DNA from: a virus
Virus record (IMG/VR): IMGVR_UViG_3300002514_000078
Location: 1-39,657 of that record
Direction: 5' to 3' (one strand)
Length of the DNA stretch: 39,657 nt
Shown here: in pieces, positions 30,140 through 37,468 of the stretch
Position numbering within the stretch: position 1 is the first letter of the stretch
How the letters are laid out: each line of letters begins with the position of its first letter
Translations under genes and position numbers: made by a program
The notes under the pieces: generated by a model
The model's database searches: none
The model's input: only the letters and a program-made list of their open reading frames with translations
Told to the model about the DNA's origin: nothing

Positions 30140-31582
30140 CTAGGCCCGCTTGTACCGAACGCCCGGCATCACACCGATGCAGCGAGGCTTCTCCGAAACC
30201 AGTTCAAAGTACTGCTTCCAGAAACCCTCACGCACATCCATCATCCGTGCCGTCGCCTGGTCACGCTTCTGGGTCACGATGTCCCCATTGTCGTTGAACT
30301 CTTGAAAGCCACCCGGACGAAGGGTGTAAGTGTTGATGGTATCCTTGCGGATGAAATAGATCACACCGTAAGGAGCCTGACTCGACACCTTGATCGGCAC
30401 GCTCTGGTTGAACCAGACATCATCATTTCTGAATCCGCCCTTGGCATCGGTTTCACCCGGAAGCCAACCGCCGGTTGGACTGACGCCCGTGACCAAACTA
30501 CCCAACTGCTGGAACAAGTTCTTGTAAGCAGCACGAGTATAGCGGTGCATGATAAGGCAGTCGATCTGCTCGGCACAGAGATCCTCGATGCCGTCAGACA
30601 CCAACTGCATATCTTCGACCGTCACGGCGATACCGGTGGACATACCCACTGGGGGGGCGACCAAAGTCGGATCACCCGACTGGAAGCCGAAGCCACGCAG
30701 GACAGTGTTCAGGGTTCCCAGGCGACTGTTAGTGAACGTACCAGCAGGCTCTGCTTCAAAGGCCAAGGAGTTCAGGCCGTGAACCTCATCGGTACGCACG
30801 CGGTTGCCAGCGACGTCATGCTCAACGAGCACAACGCAATCAGTAACCGCAACGTTAACGGTGTTAGGACCGTCAACACCGCTAGCGGTTGAAGTCAGAA
30901 CAGCCGTACCAGCAGCCAAGTCGATAGCACCCACCAGGAAAAGCGCAGCAGCCGTAGGGGCAGCGTTGCCATCAGGCAGGTATGCCCATGCAACCGTATC
31001 AGTGCGAGACACCGAAAGGCACTTCACATAAGTATTCAAGCCGGCCGTGAGGTTCTCGGCAACAATCGCAGCGAGCGAGTTGGCACCGGAAATCATGCAA
31101 AGAGGGTTAGCCGTGTGAGGATCTTTGTCGATGACGTACCCGTTCAGGCCGCGACCGATGAACATATCACGATCGAGCTTGTGGCGGATGTCCTTCTCAA
31201 GGTTACGCATCTCGGAGTACATGGCACCGACAAACGCAGCCTCGGAACCACCGTTACCGGGGGCTTGAGACTCAGCCTGACCCGTGACCTCAAAGGCCGC
31301 GTACAGGCTCTGGTAGCCCACGATCAACTCGAGGTACTCCTGGTTGGAGGCAGCCGGAACAACAGCACCGGAAGCACCCTCGGAGCCGTAATGAATGCCC
31401 GCGGTAGCGTTAGTAACGACGCCGCGAGTGTGAAGGGGAATGTGTACAGAGGCACCTGCCCACTGGTGGGGGCCCTCCTCGAAGAGGTCATAGATCATGG
31501 CCTCTAGGTTAAGCTGCTCGCGAATCGGACCTTCGTACTGATTCTTGAGCAGTTCAGAAATGCTCGCTGTAGTAGCGGTCAT
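30140..31582 (-). CDS. Major capsid protein
   Basis: This 480-residue protein follows the scaffold gene and has the look of an HK97-fold major capsid protein: helical N terminus (LLKNQYEGPIREQLNLEAMIYDLF), E-loop-like region (VHIPLHTRGVVTNATAG), spine helix (MYSEMRNLEKDIRHKLDRDM) and a C-terminal A-domain ending PRCIGVMPGVRYKRA. Residues about 195-290 are Ala/Val/Thr-rich and may be an inserted surface domain. A GGAG precedes the ATG. It forms the icosahedral shell. The call rests on context, size and secondary-structure pattern. Confidence 0.85.
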   Translation of the reverse strand: MTATTASISELLKNQYEGPIREQLNLEAMIYDLFEEGPHQWAGASVHIPLHTRGVVTNATAGIHYGSEGASGAVVPAASNQEYLELIVGYQSLYAAFEVTGQAESQAPGNGGSEAAFVGAMYSEMRNLEKDIRHKLDRDMFIGRGLNGYVIDKDPHTANPLCMISGANSLAAIVAENLTAGLNTYVKCLSVSRTDTVAWAYLPDGNAAPTAAALFLVGAIDLAAGTAVLTSTASGVDGPNTVNVAVTDCVVLVEHDVAGNRVRTDEVHGLNSLAFEAEPAGTFTNSRLGTLNTVLRGFGFQSGDPTLVAPPVGMSTGIAVTVEDMQLVSDGIEDLCAEQIDCLIMHRYTRAAYKNLFQQLGSLVTGVSPTGGWLPGETDAKGGFRNDDVWFNQSVPIKVSSQAPYGVIYFIRKDTINTYTLRPGGFQEFNDNGDIVTQKRDQATARMMDVREGFWKQYFELVSEKPRCIGVMPGVRYKRA

Positions 31583-31597
31583 TGTAAAACTCTCCGT

Positions 31598-32479
31598 TTA
31601 GCGCGGCCTGCGTCTTCCACTATAAAGCGAGGACTTCATTTGCCGCAAAGTCATTGGTTTCTTAGATGGAGCAGGTGCCCCATCGGCTATGGGTGCCGTT
31701 CCCGAGGAAACCTTTCCACGGGTAGGCAGAGATGCCGCAGGGTCAGGCGCAGCGGCTTCTTGCGTTGCCTCTGGCCGAGTGACCCCGAGTCGTTTGAGCA
31801 CTTGGTCTTCCAGCTTACGCTCGTGCTCGATAAATGTTTGGACTATGGCACCTATGTCGGCATCAGGGTTTTTGTTGAGTACTTGCAAGACATAGTGCCG
31901 AGCGGATGGTGCATCGTGAACCGACGAGCCATCTAGGGCAGTTTTGATCTTGTGGTTGTACTCATCAACGAGCTTTTGGATCTGCATTTGCTGCGTATCC
32001 TGCCGCGCCGCATCTGATTGAGCGCGAATGGTTTCGAGCTGTTCGCCCATCGCCACTAACGCACCCGCCACATCTTCATCACCAGCTCGCTCGGCTAGAT
32101 CTTTGATCTTTCCAAGGAACTCGCTTGTTTCCGGTGGCTCTTGATCAACCTGCGGTGCCGGCTGGCCGGCTTCCAACTGTTTAATTCGCTCCTGCAGGGT
32201 TCCGTTCAGATCTTTCAAGTGCTTTGCTTCTTCGTTCTTTTGCTTGAACCGATCATAAGGGATCGGGCCCGGCGCATCTGCTTTGGCCTCAGCAGGTGTT
32301 TCAGAAGAAGATTCATCGAGGCTGGCCGGCTCCGGTGAATCACTTGAAGGCTCTGGAGTCGGAGACTCCGTTGCAGGTGCTGCATCGACAGCGGTTGATG
32401 CTGGGACTTCAGGCGCGGCAGGCGAGGCCGCAGTATCGCCTATGGTTGCTTGAAGTTCAGCAAGCTTCGGGAATGCCAT
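31598..32479 (-). CDS. Capsid scaffolding protein
   Basis: This 293-residue protein starts at ATG 32479 with AGGAGCG upstream; an in-frame ATG at 32509 lacks such a site. Residues 1-85 are Pro/Ser/Glu/Ala-rich and disordered (TESPTPEPSSDSPEPASLDE). A long helix follows (RFKQKNEEAKHLKDLNGTLQ), with further coiled-coil-like helices. The C terminus is basic (KKPMTLRQMKSSLYSGRRRP). Acidic disordered start, helices and basic capsid-binding tail are the usual scaffold layout. It lies directly upstream of the capsid gene, 15 bases apart. Confidence 0.85.
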   Translation of the reverse strand: MAFPKLAELQATIGDTAASPAAPEVPASTAVDAAPATESPTPEPSSDSPEPASLDESSSETPAEAKADAPGPIPYDRFKQKNEEAKHLKDLNGTLQERIKQLEAGQPAPQVDQEPPETSEFLGKIKDLAERAGDEDVAGALVAMGEQLETIRAQSDAARQDTQQMQIQKLVDEYNHKIKTALDGSSVHDAPSARHYVLQVLNKNPDADIGAIVQTFIEHERKLEDQVLKRLGVTRPEATQEAAAPDPAASLPTRGKVSSGTAPIADGAPAPSKKPMTLRQMKSSLYSGRRRPR

Positions 32480-32552
32480 GATATCGCTCCTGGCTGCGTT
32501 AAAACACACCGATCGCAGGCCGGTGAGCCACCTATAAGTAGTTTGCGGTTTA

Positions 32553-32591
32553 CGCCCCTACAGGGGCGCTCGTCAAGGCGAGCGTGCGCTC
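32553..32591 (-). promoter_or_regulatory. Three overlapping hairpins between terminase and scaffold genes
   Basis: Three perfect inverted repeats lie end to end and share bases: CGCCCCT/AGGGGCG (32553-32568), CGCTCG/CGAGCG (32567-32584) and GAGCG/CGCTC (32580-32591). They sit just after the terminase stop in a roughly 110-base gap before the scaffold start. No T-run follows on the minus strand, so they are not a normal terminator. Because they overlap they cannot all form fully at once. They may mark an RNA-processing or attenuation site that separates terminase from abundant capsid messages. Confidence 0.55.
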
Positions 32592-34287
32592 AGTCTAAGC
32601 CGTCGTCGTAGAACAGGTTAAACGAGTTCTGGGTTTGATTTTCAAGCTTCGCCGCTTCGTCGAGCGGCATCATGGTCATGGCATCCAATCCGGTATCTCG
32701 CTCAAAGGCGACAATCTCCGCTGGAGACTCTGGCCTATATTCCCGCATCACCTCTTCACGAACAGGCGCCACCTGCTCGAGACCTTCAAGCGCTAAGGCG
32801 GTGGCGAAGATCATATCATCGTGACAGCCCGGCGAGGCATAAGGCTCCCCTTTATCGTTGTAGGTGAACGATCCGATTTCGTTGATCAGCACCTGGGGGG
32901 GATCTGGCAGGAATTCTTTGGAGATGTACTTGCGCAGTCGGTTGAGCAGGATGGCCCGGTTGTTTTTGGCGGTATAAAACCCGAGTTTTTCGACGTACTT
33001 GGAGGCCATCTTGTCGTAGATGAAGCGCCGATAGAGTCTAGGGTACTGATCCAAAGACAGTTCTTCCTGAACTGCGGCGCCAACATGGTTCACTTCGCAA
33101 ACGATCAAGGCATTGTTGTATTTCCTGCCCATTTGCATCACCGACAGCGAGAACTGGTGGACCGGAAGGCGTTGATAGATCCAAGCGACGGGGTGAATCT
33201 TCTCTTTGTTGCTGACATCGAGCACACAGGCGGCGCTGAAGTCGCCATTGACCGAGCCAGCTGCAGCATCGCAGCCTAATATGTAGATCCTGCCGGGTTT
33301 TGGCTCCGTGATGACCTCAGTGGAGCGATTAACCTCTTCGGGAACCCAATCGCCGTCGAAATACATATCACCGCTGTGCAAAAACGCCTGTTGGGGCGTA
33401 GCTGGGTACTCCTGGGCAAACTGTTTCCAGTCATCGCCGCATTTCTGGTTGATGCACCACTTCATCCAGCGAATTTGCTCGCTTGATAGTTCCTGCTCCC
33501 GAACAAACTGCTCTTCGTCGGGTTCCAGTTCCCTTTCGACGATGGCGATCAGCTCCTCGTCGAAGTCGATCGATTCACCTTCGTAGTCGGAGTAGTTGCC
33601 CTTCTCATCTCGGTGCAAGACGTAGGATTTCAGGGCCATCCAGGGCAGGAAGACCTTCTTATAGCCGTTGTTGGACATCCACCACGGGTAGAAGTGGTTG
33701 AAACTGTTGGCCGTTGTCTCGATAAACGCTGATCCGCGGTCGGTCAGCGACTGCATAGCTGCAGTAAACACCACATCAGCCTTCTCCCAGAAGGCCATCT
33801 CGCTGCAATGCAGGTATTGGACGGTCTTGCCGCGCAGTTTGTTGGGTGAGTTGGCGGTGGCGATGCGGATAAAGCCAGTATGGTTCTTAAAGACCAGTTC
33901 CGTCTTGGTCGAATGCTTCGTTGGGTAGTGCGCCTTCATCCAATCGGGCAGGCATTCGTAATAATTCTTATAGATCGCAAAAATACTTGCAGCTGCGTCC
34001 GTCTCGTGGGCGATGACGACGGCGCGCTCGTGGCTATTGAACAGCACTTTCCAAAAGAAGTAGGCGGCAATCCAGGTTGAGATGCCCTCTTGGCGCGCTT
34101 TCAGGATGCCCACCCTTTTGCGGCCGGACGAAACAACGCCCCAGACCTGCTGCTGGGGGTTGTTCCATAAGAAGGGAATGAGCCGGCCCTTCTTGTCCAC
34201 GATGTGAAGCACCTCCGCCGAGAAGAACCGGAAGTCCTTAGCGCAGACTTCCAGAAACTCCCGTTTGGCGGAACTAAGCGCAGCCAC
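32590..34287 (-). CDS. terL: Large terminase subunit, DNA-packaging ATPase/nuclease
   Basis: This 565-residue protein packages DNA into proheads. The ATPase domain shows a variant Walker A KARQEGIST (residues 63-71), VVIAHETDAAASIF, and a Walker B region VQYLHCSEMAFWEKA (156-170) with catalytic E163. Then comes coupling motif SAFIETTANS. The nuclease domain begins with YILGCDAAAGSVNGDFSAA, whose Asp is the first metal ligand. Start is GTG 34287, overlapping the previous stop (TAGTG). No clear small terminase is recognised; candidates lie just upstream in the same transcript. Confidence 0.93.
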   Translation of the reverse strand: MAALSSAKREFLEVCAKDFRFFSAEVLHIVDKKGRLIPFLWNNPQQQVWGVVSSGRKRVGILKARQEGISTWIAAYFFWKVLFNSHERAVVIAHETDAAASIFAIYKNYYECLPDWMKAHYPTKHSTKTELVFKNHTGFIRIATANSPNKLRGKTVQYLHCSEMAFWEKADVVFTAAMQSLTDRGSAFIETTANSFNHFYPWWMSNNGYKKVFLPWMALKSYVLHRDEKGNYSDYEGESIDFDEELIAIVERELEPDEEQFVREQELSSEQIRWMKWCINQKCGDDWKQFAQEYPATPQQAFLHSGDMYFDGDWVPEEVNRSTEVITEPKPGRIYILGCDAAAGSVNGDFSAACVLDVSNKEKIHPVAWIYQRLPVHQFSLSVMQMGRKYNNALIVCEVNHVGAAVQEELSLDQYPRLYRRFIYDKMASKYVEKLGFYTAKNNRAILLNRLRKYISKEFLPDPPQVLINEIGSFTYNDKGEPYASPGCHDDMIFATALALEGLEQVAPVREEVMREYRPESPAEIVAFERDTGLDAMTMMPLDEAAKLENQTQNSFNLFYDDGLD

Positions 34288-34769
34288 TATGCGGGTAGAT
34301 CACCAGCGGCTTGCTCAACGTAGAACACGTTGACGCCCAGCGATCCCGCGGTCAGCAGGGCCACATCCACGTTGGCCGTAAACGTCACCTCGATGGTGCG
34401 TGCCGGGCCGAGACAATCCGCCGCAGGTGGCCTCGTCACATTACCAGCGGCACCGTCGCCGCCGAGATAGGGGCCCGGCAACTCAGGCGTGGCCTTGATG
34501 CCCGTACCCGCGCCCGTGAAGACGTCCTCGTTGTTGTACCAACCATTGCCATCGGCCTGGTCGCCCATGTCCACGACGCAGTTACCAGCACCACCACCAC
34601 TAAACTCAGTGATGAGATGCAAATAACGGGCAATCACAATGGCGCCGGCAGGGATCTGCTGGTCGATTGTGATCGTCTGATTCACGGCTGCCAGGCTCAA
34701 CTGGTCGGTCGTGATAGTTGCTGAGATGCACCGGGGCGCGCTCAGGAAACTGGCTCTCGCTGTACTCAT
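34287..34769 (-). CDS. Beta-rich protein, possible head decoration protein
   Basis: This 160-residue protein starts at ATG 34769 with GGAG upstream and is coupled to the terminase gene. It is rich in Thr, Ala, Gly and beta-branched residues (TITTDQLSLAAVNQTITIDQ; TIEVTFTANVDVALLTAGS), without membrane or catalytic motifs. It looks like a small beta-sandwich virion protein. Its place upstream of the large terminase, rather than beside the capsid gene, is unusual. Function inferred from composition only. Confidence 0.5.
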   Translation of the reverse strand: MSTARASFLSAPRCISATITTDQLSLAAVNQTITIDQQIPAGAIVIARYLHLITEFSGGGAGNCVVDMGDQADGNGWYNNEDVFTGAGTGIKATPELPGPYLGGDGAAGNVTRPPAADCLGPARTIEVTFTANVDVALLTAGSLGVNVFYVEQAAGDLPA

Positions 34770-35002
34770 TTCTGCTCCAATGCAGTTACTCGTTCCGAGT
34801 GTTGGTCTGTTCTCTTATACAGCGTTTTGACGTCCGCAGTATTGCGTTCGACCTCAGCTTTGAGAACGGGGAACTCTGTTTGCGTCACCTCAGTAGCGTT
34901 ATCAATCTGTTTCATCAAGCGATTCACCATCCAGAGGGTCAGGCCACCGATTGCCGCTAGGATGATCTGGCCCAGGTTTACGGAGAACTGCAGTTCCATC
35001 AC
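34766..35002 (-). CDS. Small membrane protein with coiled-coil tail (first of two)
   Basis: This 77-78-residue protein is read from GTG 35002 or the adjacent ATG 34999. A membrane segment LGQIILAAIGGLTLWMVNRL (residues 10-29) is followed by a charged helix with heptad-like spacing (FPVLKAEVERNTADVKTLY). Its layout resembles inner-membrane spanins or holin-like accessory proteins, but it is far from the lysis genes. It overlaps neighbours on both sides by ATGA- or TGATG-type junctions. Confidence 0.6.
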   Translation of the reverse strand: MMELQFSVNLGQIILAAIGGLTLWMVNRLMKQIDNATEVTQTEFPVLKAEVERNTADVKTLYKRTDQHSERVTALEQK

Positions 35003-35331
35003 CAGCCGCTCCGCCTGACCCGAACCTTAATTACTTTGATTGCCGCTTCAAGATCTTGCAGTTCCAACAAGACCTTCTCGAGGGCAACGCCGATCTTCGT
35101 CGTCGTTTCTGCAGCCTGAGAATTGTAGACCTGGACGACCTGCTCAAATTTGTCTCGAACCATCGCCTCGCGCTTGTTGCGTTCTTCCATCTGCTCCCGC
35201 AGTTGCTGCTGGAAGTTGTCGGTCTGGATCTCCATCCGCTTAGACATACGGATGTACATATAAAAAATAGCTGCAGAGGCAATGCCGACAGGGCCAAACC
35301 CAGCGATGACAGCTAAGAGTTGTGGGTCCAT
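34999..35331 (-). CDS. Small membrane protein with coiled-coil tail (second of two)
   Basis: This 110-residue protein has an N-terminal hydrophobic segment (LLAVIAGFGPVGIASAAIFY, residues 5-24) followed by a long charged helix (MEIQTDNFQQQLREQMEERN, then LEKVLLELQDLEAAIKVIKV). Its TGA overlaps the start of the next small membrane protein of the same layout, so the two are likely made together and may interact through their coiled coils. Function unknown. Confidence 0.6.
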   Translation of the reverse strand: MDPQLLAVIAGFGPVGIASAAIFYMYIRMSKRMEIQTDNFQQQLREQMEERNKREAMVRDKFEQVVQVYNSQAAETTTKIGVALEKVLLELQDLEAAIKVIKVRVRRSGW

Positions 35332-35579
35332 TACCGGCCGCCGCGCAGGGTGGTCAGTTTAGCCTTCAGCTTTTCGTCGATCTCATCCGTCTCTTCGACT
35401 TTGAGCATCGGCTCGAGTGACGCAACAGCCTTGAGTGCTACATCAAGAAGTTTGGCGTTGCCGCTGTCGTCCATCGCCTGACCAATAATCTCAAGCTTCA
35501 TGCGCTTGATATCGTCGGTGTTCAGGTCCGATGGGTCGATCTCCTTGATGCGCCTAAGCAGTTCCTTCAGTTGCGACAT
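35331..35579 (-). CDS. Small helical protein, possible small-terminase candidate
   Basis: This 82-residue, soluble, wholly helical protein is highly charged (LKELLRRIKEIDPSDLNTDD and so on), with a strong GGGGAGGG upstream of ATG 35579. Its position ahead of the large terminase and its small helical build make it one candidate for the missing small terminase subunit, but no helix-turn-helix DNA-binding motif is visible. It overlaps the upstream gene by 26 bases. Confidence 0.6.
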   Translation of the reverse strand: MSQLKELLRRIKEIDPSDLNTDDIKRMKLEIIGQAMDDSGNAKLLDVALKAVASLEPMLKVEETDEIDEKLKAKLTTLRGGR

Positions 35580-36150
35580 AGTTACCCTCCCCTCTAAAAT
35601 ACCATTCTTGCAGGTGCTGACTAAGAGCTGCCATTCCCGCTTGCGCCCTTAACTGGTCGCCGTTGTATTCTAAATGAGCCAGGTCATTCAAGCTAATCAC
35701 ATCGAGAAGCACCGCAGCCTCGCCAACCGAAGCTTGACGGAGAACTTCTTCGATCACCTCGTAAACCCAAACCCGAGTATCAGGGTAAGCAGAGTAGGTG
35801 CCAGAACCCAGCTGGGCCTGAGCCATCGCAGAGCGCTCCATAAGCAACTCAACTTCAGGCAGTACAATCGATCGAATAGCAACCTTGGCTAAATGCTTCT
35901 CGTACGCGCGGAGAGCCTTAGCCCATGCAACACGAGTAGTAGGAGCAGAGCCCAAGATAGCAATACCACTGCTATAGATCCAACCCATGACATCATCGGC
36001 AGAACCCTCCCATTTTAAAAAAATATTTTGATCGGATGTGCCAGTGGCGCCCCACAACCTGAACATGGCGCGCACGCACGAGGGATGCACACAAGGCCCA
36101 ACCTCCCTGTACAGAAAGTGCTTCGACCCATGGGCAGCGCAAACCTTCAA
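35554..36150 (-). CDS. Protein of unknown function with N-terminal Cys/His cluster
   Basis: This 198-residue protein starts at TTG 36150, whose TTGA overlaps the stop of the upstream zinc-ribbon gene. GGAG lies about ten bases upstream. Residues 3-25 contain C4, H7, H11, C19, H22 and C25-type residues that could bind zinc (KVCAAHGSKHF, GPCVHPSC). The rest is helical (WAKALRAYEKHLAKVAIRSI; YEVIEEVLRQASVGEAAVLL). It may bind nucleic acid and is a second small-terminase candidate. No family recognised. Confidence 0.55.
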   Translation of the reverse strand: MKVCAAHGSKHFLYREVGPCVHPSCVRAMFRLWGATGTSDQNIFLKWEGSADDVMGWIYSSGIAILGSAPTTRVAWAKALRAYEKHLAKVAIRSIVLPEVELLMERSAMAQAQLGSGTYSAYPDTRVWVYEVIEEVLRQASVGEAAVLLDVISLNDLAHLEYNGDQLRAQAGMAALSQHLQEWYFRGEGNYVATEGTA

Positions 36151-36350
36151 TCCAGGACTCCGTGATCAGGTGGCACCAAAAGCCTATCGAGTTTCTCAAC
36201 CGAAAGCATCTCAGCCTTACAGTACTGGCAACGCCGCTTCCGAACCACGTCATAAGGACCAACGACAGCCTGAGTCTCAACATCACCAAGAGTCTGCCCA
36301 GTAGCAATGGACTCCAATACGCCGACTTCACAGATAGGGCAGGATAACAT
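36147..36350 (-). CDS. NrdR-like zinc-ribbon protein, first gene of the late cluster
   Basis: This 67-residue protein has a treble or zinc-ribbon pattern: CPIC at residues 4-7 and CQYC at 41-44, with RKRRC before the second pair and MLSVEKL after it. This layout echoes the N-terminal zinc ribbon of NrdR-like regulators. The ATP-cone domain of true NrdR is absent. It heads the leftward cluster and could bind DNA or RNA. ATG 36350 has only a weak ribosome binding site. Confidence 0.65.
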   Translation of the reverse strand: MLSCPICEVGVLESIATGQTLGDVETQAVVGPYDVVRKRRCQYCKAEMLSVEKLDRLLVPPDHGVLD

Positions 36351-36551
36351 CAGCGCCCAGATATCACGCAGGGGTCAAACTAAACAACCAGCGCGTTGAG
36401 TACTTTAAAGGCAAGCGCAGATACCGCCAAACCAAGCCTTTTTTTAGGGCCTTGACCGGCCATTTTCTTCTCAGGTATTCCGGCATCGGTAAGACAGAGA
36501 TTCCACTGAGGCAGGTGCTTAATAGCCACTCTACTCTGAAGCTTCCACCCC

Positions 36552-36591
36552 AAAAAAAAAGAGCCTCTCCCTAGAAAGAAGATGTGCTCTT
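36552..36591 (-). terminator. Candidate minus-strand terminator upstream of the late cluster
   Basis: Read on the minus strand, AAGAGC and GCTCTT form a six-base-pair stem around a 21-base loop, with the second arm running directly into nine Ts. It points toward the late genes but lies some 200 bases before the first one. A leftward transcript starting above 36600 would end here unless antiterminated. The large loop makes the stem weak, so the call is tentative. Confidence 0.4.
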
Positions 36592-37130
36592 GAAGAGGGG
36601 AAACCAGCAGCTGATGCAGCCACAACAAGCCTGGAACCCGCCAGCAACGGCAACGAAGAACCCGAAGGTTCTGGAGCTGCCCGCAATTGCGTGGGTGACT
36701 TTCTAAAGGGCGCCGGGGTGCCGCACAGCGATCGGGTCGCCACGTTGCCCGAGAAGCTTTCGCAAGTGTTTTCAGCCACTTAGGGGTGATCGGCTCGCCT
36801 GGCGGCCGCCCAAAAGGCATGTGGTGCCATGCCGGCCCAAAGGCCGCGACGGATGCCCCAAAAACCTCCGCAATTGCCATCGATGCACCACCGGCAACGG
36901 TGGCAGGCAACGCCCCCGAAAGCAGAGCCAAAGCACAAGGGGAAAAGGGGCGGCCCCGGGGGGCCCGGGCCTACCCTAGGAGCATACGTCCTCGCGGCCT
37001 GCGCTCAGCATCAAGCCCTACCGGCTAGCGCTTGCTGGTTCACCATCGACAGCACGGCCCCACCATGCGCGGGCGTGTTCCCTTAACGTACGCGAGCGTG
37101 CGCGGATTACCGACCGGACCAAAAGCGGCA

Positions 37131-37160
37131 GATCTGGACCGAAAAAGGGCTTTTTAGATC
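37131..37160. repeat. Nested inverted repeat GATCT/AGATC and AAAAAG/CTTTTT
   Basis: GATCT, six unpaired bases, AAAAAG, two bases, CTTTTT and AGATC form a bulged hairpin. On the plus strand the T-run lies inside the stem rather than after it, so a terminator role is doubtful. It lies just before the stronger inverted repeat at 37161-37194. Confidence 0.5.
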
Positions 37161-37194
37161 CGCGCGCACACATGAGGCACGCGACGTGCGCGCG
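37161..37194. repeat. Perfect nine-base inverted repeat CGCGCGCAC/GTGCGCGCG
   Basis: CGCGCGCAC (37161-37169) is matched perfectly by GTGCGCGCG (37186-37194) with a 16-base spacer. Similar GCGCG motifs occur at 37085-37098 and 37273-37287. The three clustered copies in a non-coding region suggest operator sites for a regulator or an extruding structure near an origin. Confidence 0.6.
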
Positions 37195-37245
37195 AGGCCG
37201 ACCCTAAAAATGAAGACCGGCCCGACATCGGCAGCGCCCACCCGG

Positions 37246-37275
37246 AAAAATTTTTTTGGACGGTCCTGGTCTACG
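37246..37275. promoter_or_regulatory. A-tract/T-tract element, right copy
   Basis: Five As and seven Ts followed by GGACGGTCCTGGTCTACG match the block at 96-125 closely. This copy lies 194 bases before the first start codon of the right operon; the left copy lies about 360 bases before the first gene of the left operon. Two copies so placed suggest a common regulatory site for rightward transcription. Confidence 0.45.
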
Positions 37276-37394
37276 CGCACACGCGCGAGACTGACCCCAA
37301 ACCACTTAAATCAGCTGGGCCCAGACCCCGCAACGAGCTGATGCGCCGACCCAAAACCGATAGCAGCGCAAATAATATCGCCGGGTTAACTTGC

Positions 37395-37412
37395 AATGCG
37401 TAAACCTTTGCC
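37395..37412 (+). repeat. 18-base direct repeat, first copy
   Basis: AATGCGTAAACCTTTGCC occurs here, 57 bases before the start codon of the next gene, and again identically at 38549-38566 inside the following zinc-ribbon gene. In the second copy it encodes KCVNLC. Here the same residues are in frame with, but upstream of, the chosen start at 37469. It may be a remnant of duplicated coding sequence or a binding site. Confidence 0.7.
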
Positions 37413-37468
37413 CCATAGTTCATATGCACCGGAGGCCCTTAACCCTTCCCCTTCGGTCTGGAGACACC

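Larger units (their letters stand above)
36351..37468. other. Non-coding divergent control region
   Basis: About 1.1 kb separates the leftward late cluster from the second rightward operon. Open frames exist on both strands but have no ribosome binding sites, low-complexity or odd composition, and overlap one another, so I reject them. The region holds a minus-strand terminator candidate (36552-36591), inverted repeats (37131-37194), several GCGCG-rich motifs (37085-37290), the A/T element (37246-37275) and an 18-base repeat (37395-37412). TAATAT at 37373-37378 could be a -10 box, but no matching -35 box was found. Confidence 0.65.

Noticed and set aside
30065-30892. 275-codon plus-strand open frame opposite the capsid gene
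   Set aside because: Antisense to a strongly supported major capsid gene, with His/Arg-rich composition and no start signal.
36380-36931. 183-codon minus-strand open frame in the divergent region
   Set aside because: Mixed low-complexity sequence, several overlapping frames on both strands and a terminator-like T-run region inside it. No good start signal.
36786-37086. Plus-strand open frames of 80 and 85 codons in the divergent region
   Set aside because: Two frames overlap each other, both rich in Pro/Arg/Lys/Gly from GC-rich DNA, without ribosome binding sites.
37391-37468. N-terminal extension of the zinc-ribbon gene at 37469
   Set aside because: The frame is open upstream, but the GGAGACACC box directly before ATG 37469 matches four other genes, and the upstream codons lack a ribosome binding site.
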